Source: Hymenopus coronatus (Eukaryota > Arthropoda > Insecta > Mantodea > Hymenopodidae). From it: a DNA stretch of 64,000 nt. Positions 54,663 through 64,000 of this stretch are shown piece by piece. Every line of letters begins with the position of its first letter. Position 1 is the stretch's first letter. The notes beneath the pieces are model-generated. The model ran no database searches. It was not told the DNA's origin and was given only the letters and a program-made list of their open reading frames with translations. The DNA lies in contig CM060882.1 in assembly GCA_030762935.1 (NCBI GenBank), positions 24,061,001 to 24,125,000 of the forward strand, in the 5' to 3' direction. A program made the translations under genes and the position numbers.

Positions 54663-56266
54663 TATAAGTATTGGAACATTTAAACCAATAAAATGGTTAA
54701 TTCCACCAAAAAAATGGATTCTCTTTTTAATGGTGCCTCCATTTTTGTGTGTAATTGTGTATATTATATTCTGAGTATGAAATAGAGACCTGCATCTAAT
54801 ATATTCTCAGAATCAAGCCAAGAAAGGTGCAACCTTGCTTGTGGACATCTTTCTATTTTCACAAGATAGTTAACCTAAATCTGGCTACCAATAAAGTTGC
54901 TGAAATGTGAAACAGCTATTTGTGACAATTATCTGAAGTTGCTTACTGAAAAATTTCATTTTTCAACTTATATTCCTCCCAACATCAACAAAATTATGCT
55001 ATTTATATTGTTATCTTTTGAATTCTATCATTTCTGGTTAGAGATGTAATATTTTTTTTCTTTAGAGATCATAGGTCATTCTTTATCAAAAGGTTCCCCA
55101 CAATAGTAACGTAAAATTATCAACAGCTTTTGGTGACATCACATTTTTGAAAGTGTAAGTAATAAAATTATCAGCACAAATTTCTACTCTTTTCTTCTTT
55201 ATTTTGTTTTTGGTCTCTTTTATGTTGCTGGAATGGATTTTATTAAAAATGTATCCCTTTATATAATTAAAATAGGTATATATATTGTTATTAGCTCAAA
55301 ACATTGACATCATATATGACCTTTCAAGCATCCTTGCAATATTATACTCAGTCCATGTTTGTCTGAACCTATTACTAATATAACATACTAGTTTATTACA
55401 ATGAAATGCTTTACATTTTTGTAAGTATCAGTTGGCAATTTTTTATCATTACATAAAGAGTAGATTCTGTGTCAAATTCATAGTTGCTTTTAAGATTGAA
55501 CTGAACTAGATTGGATTAGATTTATTAGTATTCTATAAATGCATGCACTAAGCTTATATTTGAACTTGAAAGTTTCAGGGATCAATTAATTGCAGTTGTT
55601 TAAAATTTTACTAAAATTAAAGCTAAAGGTTAGGTAATAGGTAATCCTATTTATTCTGCAGTGAGCAGGTTATTCAGAATACAGTGGCTTAAAAAGAAAT
55701 TATAAATAGATGTTATAGCTGAAGATTACTTTCAATCAGCAGCCAACTGGAAATAAAATTAACAAAAGTGCAAATCCAATGAACAAGTCAATGAATCTAT
55801 ATATCAGTTGGTGAATGTATTTGAGAACATGGATTTGTTTATTAATCATCCAAGACTGTCTCTACCTAGACTGCTTACATAAAGTAGAATAGAAACTGTA
55901 CTTGATGACTAGCTTAAAAATGAAATATCTCTACACAATCAAAACAGTGGAACAGGGTGCAGTAACTTTTCTGAAAACAAGCAGGACATGGTGAAGCAAC
56001 AAATTCTATTAATCAGGGCAATTAAGTGGAACTGTTGAAGTACACTGCAACATATGATCTCTCTATGATTCCTCACTTAGAAATGACCATTTTGATTATT
56101 ATGAAACATGTAATTACGGATATTTCTTTTGTCCAACATAATGGAGTTAATTGTTAAGATTAGTAAACACTATGTTCAGGAGCATAACTAAACTTTGTGG
56201 TGTGTTTGGTGCTAAGATAGAACACACTTGAGAAATGGAATCAGATCTTTCAAATTTGTTTTTCCC
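54663..56266. other. unassigned intergenic stretch
   Basis: 1.6 kb of AT-rich DNA with no gene or transposon recognised. Confidence 0.4.
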
Positions 56267-56470
56267 TTAAACATATTCCACAAAGTATTTATTTTCACCA
56301 ATGTGCTGTACAACATCCTTCAAACCTAAGCAAGTGATATCTTGTACTGTCAACAGAAAATCCAAGAAATTTGCCACTCCATAATCAGACGTGATGATGA
56401 ACCCTCGAGCAGCAGCACCAATTATTGTCACACCAGCAGCAGCGCAGTGCAATTTTGCTACCAGTATTTA
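56267..56470 (-). pseudogene. orphan coding-like ORF of unknown origin
   Basis: A minus frame of about 65 codons, open after a TAA, reads KLHCAAAGVTIIGAAARGFI, ITSDYGVANFLDFLLTVQDI and TCLGLKDVVQHIGENKYFVE, stop at 56267. The even hydrophobic/polar pattern and Ala/Gly-rich start look like a real globular protein segment, unlike the AT-driven ORFs around it. There is no clear start codon, splice acceptor or poly(A) signal. It could be a decayed gene fragment or retrocopy. I do not recognise the family. Confidence 0.35.
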
Positions 56471-56859
56471 TTTGAATACTAAATCTTTCTCAAAGTGAAA
56501 AAAATAAACTGAAATGTAAAGCATATGAAACTTTAAGATACTCAAATGTGTATTTTACTAGGAACATTGTACAGATGCGGACATTAATAACTATAATTCT
56601 ACAATATAATGTAAAGAAACAATAATCATATGCTTAAAGCACACAAATGCACAATAATTTTATAAGAACACAATATATGCCCTGTATGACTGCTATTAGA
56701 TATATAATAATGCAGTGCAGTTCTGTTGTTTACTTAATAATGTATGACAACTAACATTTACTTGCTAAATAGAAAGTAACACACTTGACCAATATTCACT
56801 TAGACTCATCATTTTCTGCCTTATGTTTACAGTTATTATATACAGTCGTGCTCTAGAGG

Positions 56860-59007
56860 TCTGTACACACAAAAAGTTTGCAAGTACTGCATTTCACAGG
56901 TCTAAATTTATTCTTGGATCAGCCATATATCACACATCTTCCTCGTTTCCTTGACTGAAGTGATGAATCTGCTTGTGGGTCTGCTCAAAGTTGCCTTAAC
57001 ATCAAGAGGCTCATCTAGTGACTAGCTGTGGTTTTCATCAGTTTTAGGGCCAGATTTTTCAAAAATATTCTTCTACTAACTGGTTTGTTTCCATGATTTC
57101 CTTTGTAAATTGTAGAAGCATTTATAGCTGCAATGTTGAGCAAAGCAAAGAAAATTGCTAATGGCCATCTCCTTGTCACACAAGAAATGGAGTAGGTAGC
57201 AAACAACTGGTCAACTGTGTCCACCCCTCCATTAGTTATACTATAATCCAATATGATTTCCATTTACCTATGTATTTATCTACAACACCTTTGCCGTGCA
57301 TTGCTGAAAGTAACAGAACAGATTTGTTTCTCTTCAGAATGTGAGAGACAAGCGTTACCTCCTTCTGATAGTCAAAAATATTAGATCCAACTTGGCGATT
57401 CTTGTGTGGTAGAAATTATATTGGCACTTCGTTTTTTTTTTTTTTTACGTAATGTTCCAATAGTAGTGATGCCCTGCTGAAGGAGTGATAGTGCCAATGT
57501 GTAACTGGTGTACCGATTATTAGTGGTAAGATTTCTGTTTGACTCAGATAGTGGTTCTATTAGTCTGGGCTTATTTAAGACAAAGAATTGTCCTTCGGTT
57601 GCTTTCCAAATTAAATTTCCAAATTACAAGTGCAGGTTTTTGCATCGCAAAGGCCATAGATTTTTATGCCATATTTAGCTGGCTTGTTTCAAATATATGA
57701 AATAAAGCTATATCTACCACTATATGGTTCTAGCTTTTCATCAATTGTGACAAATTCACTAGGATTGTAGGAGTTTGAATAATTTTGTGCAAATAAGACC
57801 AATCTTTTCCTAATTGGTGCTAGCTTATCTGTCATTCTGCATTGTGGTCTGGTCATCTTGTCATCAAATCTCATAGATCTCAAAATTTGCAAAAATCAAC
57901 CATACCTCATACAGGCTCTTAGAATTTGTGTCCCTGTCCCATCGGAAGTCCACAATTCCTGTCTCTAGAATATTCGGTGCCAGTCTTCATATTTCTGATA
58001 TGTAAGTTAGTGCAGGTAATTATTTCATCAACCACATTATCATCAATCAGGCAGGAAAGAGCATGGTTCTCTTAAGTCACATCTCTTGCAGTTCCCTTTA
58101 CTCCAGGAAAAGGTTTTATAATATTGTTTTTCTTCATTTTGGAAAGCGTTTTGTATGGAGTCTTACTCCAAACAGTAATACCATCTTTCCCTTTATAGAA
58201 GTTGTCATCTAGACATAATTCAGTATCACTGCTTTGCTGCTCAGAATTGGAATTATGAGTGGCAGCATCTTGAAGTATTTCTTCGTTTTCATCTGAGGAG
58301 TCGTTCAGATTCAACTCATCATTATCATCTGCATCACTTTCGCAAAACAATAGTTTCTGAACTTCAGCATCGCTCAGTTCCTTCCTATTCCAAGACCTAA
58401 GGAATTTAGCATAAGAAATAAACAATTTCAGAGTACACCACTGAGTTACATTTTACTACAATAAAATAATTCACATATAGTAATTTATTTGTTGCCTTCT
58501 AATAAATCACATTAGTGGCTTTGATTTAAGAAACAATCACTTTTCAGTAATGATATTCACTCATTTATATTTGGTGATTATTATCAGATTATACTAGCTT
58601 TGCTTTTTATACATTTATTTACAATCTCATTTGTATTTCTAAATAAAAAGGGGATAAAATAATCCATGCTAACGAAAAATTCCTCCCCACTAGCTAGAAA
58701 TTGAACCCAGGTGCTGTAGATTTAGCAGTCAACTTTTTCTTAATTAAAACACATAATATACAATTAATGCAATATTACTTACATGACCAGCAGAGCGATG
58801 CAAATTTGCTCCAAAATGTTACATTGTAACGAAACCTTGTTGTTAGATTCACAACTGTACACTGTGAAGTAAAAAATGCGACTGAAGGTATTGTTAATGA
58901 CCGATAGAAGATTAGCTAAAGCTACAATGTGGTGCAATCATTGTTGCAACAATAAAGAAAAAAAAAATTGTTGGTAGCAGATTTACACCAGCGCTGTCAT
59001 TCGAGGG
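56860..59007 (-). mobile_element. piggyBac transposon relic
   Basis: The right end abuts TTAA (59008-59011). On minus it starts CCCTCGAATGACAGCGCTGG. Then, in broken frames: an acidic N-terminus (DADDNDELNLNDSSDENEEI, 58425-58072), MRFDDKMTRPQCRMTDKLAP and FVTIDEKLEPYSGR (57892-57689, first catalytic Asp), LTTNNRYTSYTLALSLLQQG (about 57530), ITNGGVDTVDQLFATYSISC (57263-57015, third Asp region), and a decayed Cys-rich C-terminus (VKCSTCKLFVC). Order and motifs are those of piggyBac. The other TTAA end was not found. Several frameshifts and stops. Confidence 0.88.
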
Positions 59008-59011
59008 TTAA

Positions 59012-59419
59012 GAACACATTTTCAAGAAATTGTGTCTCAAGTAGAAGTGTCTTCAAAGAAAAAATATTGAATATAAACCTTTCTATTCTCAAGCATTTTA
59101 TAAAATTAGGATTTACTTGTACATAGGATTTTTAGATTATTCTAATTTGAACAATTTTAAATTTATTGCTACATGAAAACTATGGAACAGTTCCCCAAAA
59201 ACAGCTTTCAAAGTCTCTCATATATTTGATATATGAGATATATAAGATGTTATACTGTATACATTGTGTCCCGTTCAATCATTACCACTAAGAAATGCAA
59301 ATATCTTCTCACACATCACTTTATAAATATGCTTTTCAGCTTGTTTTGTGTAGAAATTCTCCCAATGAAAATTATCAACTTCTGCATATGCGCATGGTAT
59401 GACAATACACAGAGTTAAA
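59012..59419. other. unassigned stretch
   Basis: No feature recognised between the piggyBac TTAA and the next transposase relic. Confidence 0.4.
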
Positions 59420-60210
59420 ATGGCTTATTCATGGTACAGCAGAAAATGAAATGCTGTTATTGGTTAGCCGAATTGAAGTTCCCAATTGCAGTATAAAGAA
59501 GATTTGGGCAGGACTATGGTGCTGTGAAATGGTATAATCAGTATCTGTGCTGAGGAAGGGAAGCAGCAAAAAACCAGTGATTGCAGCTACAGTTGAAGAT
59601 GCAAGGCCAGCATTTCAGTATAGCCCAATTGATGGTCTGATTTGGGGTAGGTATTTCGAAGATGACTATTCACATGGTTATCCTTAAAAGACTGCGACTT
59701 AGAGCATACAAAATGCAAACGTTACAGGAGAGTAATAAACCCAAATGAGCCAAATTTGCTACTGCACTGGTATTCCACTTTGATAATGACAGTGGATTCC
59801 TCAACTCCATCACATTCTCAGGCAAAGCAACCTTTTACACATCTGGTAAAGTGCACTGCCATTACTGATGAAAATCTAGAGATGGAAAACCCACGTGTCT
59901 TTTCCAGCAAGATGGAGCTTCTCCAGATTATCTCCATGAAGTTTGACACTATCTCAACACACAATTTCCAAACAAGTGGATTGGAAGAGTAGGTCCCATT
60001 GAATAGACTCCAAGGTCACCAGACCTAGCCCCCTTGATTTCTTTTTATGGGAGTACACACTATATTATATGTACATAGAAAATTCTTCGATGTCATTTAA
60101 TCATAAAAAGAGACATCTGTAATGTACTACAAGATATTGGAATTAAAACCAGAAAATTTGAACTACTAAGCACTATTTTGAAGGTAAAACAGTTTTCTGC
60201 AGTTTAAAAT
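59420..60210 (+). mobile_element. DDE transposase relic (PRSPDLxPLDFF type)
   Basis: Broken plus frames: MAYSWYSR at the N-terminus (about 59420), VILKRLRLRAYKMQTLQES (about 59680), then FQQDGASPDYLHEV (59910-59950, second Asp context), FPNKWIGRVGPIEWTPRSPDLAPLDFFLW (59960-60050, given in part: RSPDLAPLDFF) and RDICNVLQDIGIKTRKFEL. This is the DDE transposase group whose N-terminal fragment also occurs at 38100-38340. Many stops. Confidence 0.75.
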
Positions 60211-60631
60211 TTTAGTAATTTTGTACAATCCCTGTGAGTATATTTTCAGTAGAAAGGTTGTTTTCAGTACTGAGGAGAATTGTAAATTACGCTCCGAATT
60301 TTACTTGAGAAGAGAGACATTTTGTCATTTTGGAATCATTTCCACTGAAGAGAACTCAGAAAAAGGAAAAGTTGAAAAGGAACAGAAAATTACTAAATTT
60401 GCTTCCCAGGAGAGGGGAATGGAATTTCAGTTCCTTTATCCTACAGAAATTACTTACCAAAGTGTCAAAATGAATTCGAGTCCAGAAATTACTACTTTCT
60501 ATTAAATTTTACTTAAGTTTGCTTTATTAAATATATTGTTTACAAAATTATTCTTCAATTTAAACCATTATCAGTTACGATTTTTATCTTTAGTCCTATT
60601 TATTCCTTTAATTTATTATTTATATTTTTGA
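60211..60631. other. unassigned stretch
   Basis: A 94-codon ORF at 60221-60505 is Lys/Glu-rich, with no motif recognised. Confidence 0.35.
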
Positions 60632-60998
60632 GGTGGTGCTGTGGCCGAGTGGTTATACCACTTGCCTCACATCTAGGTGGCTGGGGTTTGATTGGGATTT
60701 GTGGTGGACAAAGCAGCATCTGAGCGAGTTTTCTCTGGGTCCTCCAGTTTCCCCCACCACTAATTCCACCAATTGCTCCATCACCTTTCCTATCATCCAT
60801 TTCGCTTGCATTTTAATCATCTACTTCCTCACACTCATGCCTGGCTATGGGCCAACCACACATTCCAGGTTCTCCACTCTGTGGTTTTGTGCTGTTGGCT
60901 CCCCGACAGGCTTCTGACCCTTAGGCATCTGCTTGTAAGTCCTAGGGATTGTGTCAGTCCTAAATTCATGGAGGGTAAGCAAACTATAAAAAAAAGTT
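60632..60998 (+). mobile_element. SINE family 1, plus copy
   Basis: Head GGTGCTGTGGCCGAGTGGTT, ATACCACTTGCCTCACATCT and GGGGTTTGATTGGG. Body TTCTCTGGGTCCTCCAG, TTTCCTATCATCCATTTCGC, GGCATCTGCTTGTAAGTCCT, end AGGGTAAGCAAACTATAAAA with an A tail. 60999-61186 is unassigned. Confidence 0.85.
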
Positions 60999-61186
60999 TT
61001 GTTTTAATGTTTAATATTTATTTTATTTATACTACTACTGGTTATGATTTTCAAGGCAAGCCTGTTCCTTGATTTACTATTTTTTACTTAAAAACTATAA
61101 TATTGATTGCTTTGGATATCACTGTACGCCATGGGAGAATAGCATATATCAAAAATGAAACATATGAATAAACACGATATCAAACA

Positions 61187-61326
61187 TTTTTTACTTTCTC
61201 TACATGTACTATGTACATAGTGTATAGAGAAGGTATTGTATTACACCCAAAAATTTGATACCAAGATTTCACTGTAAATACATGTTTTAGGTTCCCCTGA
61301 ATCCAAAAAAGCATTTTTGGAAAAAG

Positions 61327-61383
<57 letters not shown>

Positions 61384-62108
61384 TGTGTGTCTGTGTGTAT
61401 GTGTCTGTGTCTGTGGACAGCATAGCTCAAAAACGAAAAGACTGTTAAATACCAAACTTAGTATTTAAGTTTGGTATCTTCCAAGGATGCGACAAGAAGA
61501 TTTTCTGGAAAATCCCTCCACCCTCAACTACCTTTACATGGAACTTTTTTTGAAAATATTGATTTTCTCAAAAATGGCCCTAACGATTTTGATTAAAATA
61601 TTGTATATTAAAGATATTTACCTGACAAATAATATGTATGTCTTGAATTTTCTGGGAATAGCCTCTGAAGACTACTTTATTCTGGAGGAATTTTGCATAA
61701 CTGCTAAACTGTAAGAAAAGAACAAAAACTTACCACACAAAAAATGTAGAGCACATTAAAACACATAATTTAGGTTATATACATTTTTTTTGAGGAGTTG
61801 ATCGTTTTTGAGATATTCCTTTTTTAGGTTTCAGGTTTAAAAAACTTGTACTTTTCTCATACAGGAATTTGTCAATTCATGTCCATACAAACAAAGGAAC
61901 TTCAGTCACCTAGTAACCAGCTTTTGACTTCACTTTTACCTATGATACTCCCATATTTCGCTTCTACTTACAAGGAAACAAGAAATAAGACTATTTCTGC
62001 TAATTTTTCTCGATTTGCATGAAGTAAATAGAAGAATAAGCTCATTAACAATAATTTGTTACACAGAAGTAGAGAAAGTCATGTGAATGGAACACATCAG
62101 ATATTTTG
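61187..62108 (-). repeat. CTCTACA repeat, full copy
   Basis: Minus full copy, 922 bp. Hairpin end ACTTTCTCTACATGTACTAT with GTACATAGTGTATAGAGAAG, then the GT microsatellite, the short dyad ACCAAACTTAGTATTTAAGT, TTGATTTTCTCAAAAATGGC, CTGGGAATAGCCTCTGAAGA and the end GTAGAGAAAGTCATGTGAAT, then GGAACACATCAGATATTTT. Confidence 0.87.
61331..61412. repeat. (GT)n microsatellite in a CTCTACA copy
   Basis: About 26 uninterrupted GT units, then GTCTGT variants, at the conserved internal site. Confidence 0.92.
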
Positions 62109-62453
62109 GGAATCAAACAATAAAGCAATTCACAAAATACACTTTAAAGGAAGGCAGAGTCAATTTAAACACTCATAATGACTTCAATTGCCTATTTATT
62201 TTGCAGAATGTGCATTGTGACCAAGAGCTCACATTGTTAGATACTTGCATGTTGGCTGCAGATCAATTCTTCATTGGTTTTTTTAAAACTTGGCGTGTCT
62301 TGTTGGCCTGTTGATGAACCAGAATGGGGATTCTTTGCTTCTGGCAAATTAAAATTCATGGTCTGGTTTCCAAATTTTTTTTATGTAAATGTTTTCCCAG
62401 AAGGTTCATCAGTGTGTCACCCAGGCTATCAACAAAAAACCCAGCAGAAACAA
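62109..62453. other. unassigned stretch
   Basis: After TTTATTTTGCAG (to 62205) the frame reads NVHCDQELTLLDTCMLAADQ, and after a shift DEPEWGFFASGKLKFMVWFP. It looks mildly coding-like but is unrecognised. Confidence 0.25.
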
Positions 62454-63150
62454 AAACTCTTATGTGTTTCATTCACATAACTTTCTCTACCTGTTCTGGA
62501 AACAAACTATTCTTGCAAAAGATTATTCTTTTATTTGCTTCTTGTTAATTGAGAGAAACATTAGCAGAAATGGTCTATTACTTAGTTCCTTGTAAGTAAA
62601 AGGGAATACATTAGACTAAAGTGATAGTCAAATCTTTTTAAAAGTTGGCAGCTGTTGACTGACATAGAAATTTGGTCCTCTTTAAACATCCAGGAGTAAC
62701 ACAAAAGAAATACAGATAATGGCTTCCTGTTTGAGAAAATCATAACTATTTTAGAATTGAAACGAACAACAACAAAAAATCTTAGAAATGGTTAGCTCCA
62801 TAATAAAAAATGCGACATAAATTGTGTGCTTTGATGAAATTTACATTTTTTGTGTGGTAAGTTGTATCTATCGCTTATGGTTTGCTAGTTATGGAAAAAT
62901 CATTCTGAACAAACACTTCAGAGGCTATTCCCAGGAAGTTCAAGACATACTTTTTATTTGTCATGTAAATATCTTTAATATACAATATTTTAATCTAATT
63001 AATTAGAACTATTTTTGTAAAAATCAGAACTTTTAAAACATTTAAAGAATAGTTTGGGGTTTGGGGATTTTCTTGAAAATCTTTGTGTCATCTTCTTGGA
63101 GGATGCTAAACTTAAATATCAAGTTTTGTATTGAATTGACTTTTCATGGA
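62454..63150 (+). repeat. CTCTACA repeat, copy without hairpin end
   Basis: Plus copy from AAAACTCTTATGTGTTTCAT and ACATAACTTTCTCTACCTGT to TTGTATTGAATTGACTTTTC, truncated before the microsatellite and hairpin. It faces the minus copy at 61187-62108 with 345 bases between their start ends. Confidence 0.8.
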
Positions 63151-63201
63151 GGACGTAAAGCTGACTCTAGAGCAGTGTATTGATGATGTCTGATCTATAG
63201 T

Positions 63202-63585
63202 TTAGTTTCATAGTCGGCTTAACCTCTCCATATTTTAGAACTGACACCTCCCCCCCAGGACTTATAAGCTGATGCCTAGAGGTCAGAAGCCTGACGGGGA
63301 GCCAATGCACAAAACCACAGAATAGAGACTCTGAAACCAGTGGTCGGCCCACAACCAGGTTGAGCATGAGGAAGTGGATGATATAAAATGTAAGCAAATG
63401 TATGATAGGAAAGTTATGATGGAGCAATTGATGGAATGTATGATGGGGAAAACTGAAGGACCCAGAGAAAACCCACTCAGATGCCATTTCATCCACCACA
63501 AATCCCACATGTGGCCACTTGGGATTGAACCCGGGCCACCTAGGTGGGAGGCAAGCAGTCTAGCCACTCAGCTGGTGCTGCCCCC
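63202..63585 (-). mobile_element. SINE family 1 with 12-bp target duplication
   Basis: Flanked by CTGATCTATAGT at 63190-63201 and 63586-63597. On minus: head GGCAGCACCAGCTGAGTGGC, B-box-like GGGTTCAATCCC, body TTCTCTGGGTCCTTCAG and GGCATCAGCTTATAAGTCCT, end GGTTAAGCCGACTATGAAAC. The clean duplication proves retroposition and fixes both ends of the family. Confidence 0.88.
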
Positions 63586-63597
63586 CTGATCTATAGT

Positions 63598-64000
63598 ATG
63601 CAAGCAATAATGAAAGGAAAACTGGTTTTTATAGGGGCAAGGTACCTATTATTCGTAGTGCAGAGGGATTCTTTTCTCTTTCTTTCCTTTTTGAAAAATT
63701 AGTTTTAAATGATACATTTAGCAACTTTTGAAAGGTTCAAGATTACCATTAATGCAACAGTCAATAAAAAATCCCAAAATCACAAAAATCCACATACCAG
63801 TTTATGGCTCCCCAATACAGAATTGTTGCTACAATTTGGACTTCTTGCTAGGCAACTCTCCAACTCATGAGTTGAACATCCCTGTGGAAGCACTAGGGGA
63901 ATTGAATTCGAGACTTAGTAACTAGACAAGTGATGTCACACACCAGGCTGTCCCAACACTGCTCATCTGAGTTGGAGTCTCATGTGTGCTCAACCACAAA
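63598..64000. other. unassigned right edge
   Basis: No feature recognised. A plus ORF at 63728-63925 has no conserved motif. Confidence 0.35.

Overview
The window is eukaryotic nuclear DNA: AT-rich, low in gene density, with split genes whose exons are joined at GT..AG boundaries, and packed with transposable-element relics. The mix of elements (mariner, hAT, piggyBac, pogo-like, Helitron, Penelope, non-LTR retrotransposons and several tRNA-headed SINEs) suggests an invertebrate, most likely an arthropod. I cannot name the lineage from sequence alone.

Only two host loci are supported. The window opens with the last exon of an unrecognised plus-strand gene (41-205, poly(A) signals at 234-256). 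The second is an RNF216/TRIAD3-type RBR E3 ubiquitin ligase, plus strand. Its eight exons lie at 18845-19370, 19449-19529, 26445-26560, 29954-30041, 34693-34871, 35723-35833, 42494-42643 and 51854-52010, with a poly(A) signal at 52120. The phases join into one 465-residue protein with RING1, IBR and RING2 (catalytic Cys codon at 42537). Its introns are filled with transposon debris.

Layout. 1-8.1 kb: terminal exon, hAT element with perfect 24-bp TIRs, copies of a dispersed repeat, two SINE families and a nearly complete mariner (6144-7471). 8.1-18.6 kb: a dense block of the dispersed repeat, called here the CTCTACA repeat, with a Helitron (9487-10970), SINEs and a MITE nested in it. 18.8-52.1 kb: RNF216, whose introns hold two inverted Tc1/mariner-type relics, a hAT relic, a pogo-like MITE, LINE fragments, an inverted pair of Penelope fragments, a second mariner with TA duplications, and a 4.9-kb SINE insertion (46852-51735) swollen by an internal minisatellite of about 47 units. 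52-64 kb: more CTCTACA and SINE copies, a piggyBac relic (up to the TTAA at 59008) and another transposase relic.

The most notable unexplained structure is the CTCTACA repeat. About 25 segments share a start (AAAAATCTGATG), a 12-bp inverted repeat near both ends, a terminal hairpin, a microsatellite-prone site at one fixed internal position, head-to-tail tandem and head-to-head arrangements, and no ORF. These traits resemble Helentron-associated (HINE/DINE-1-like) non-autonomous rolling-circle elements, but that assignment is inference. The second highlight is the SINE-bounded minisatellite, because an 11-bp target duplication brackets the whole array. In the strand column, CTCTACA copies are + when they read from AAAAATCTGATG towards the hairpin end.
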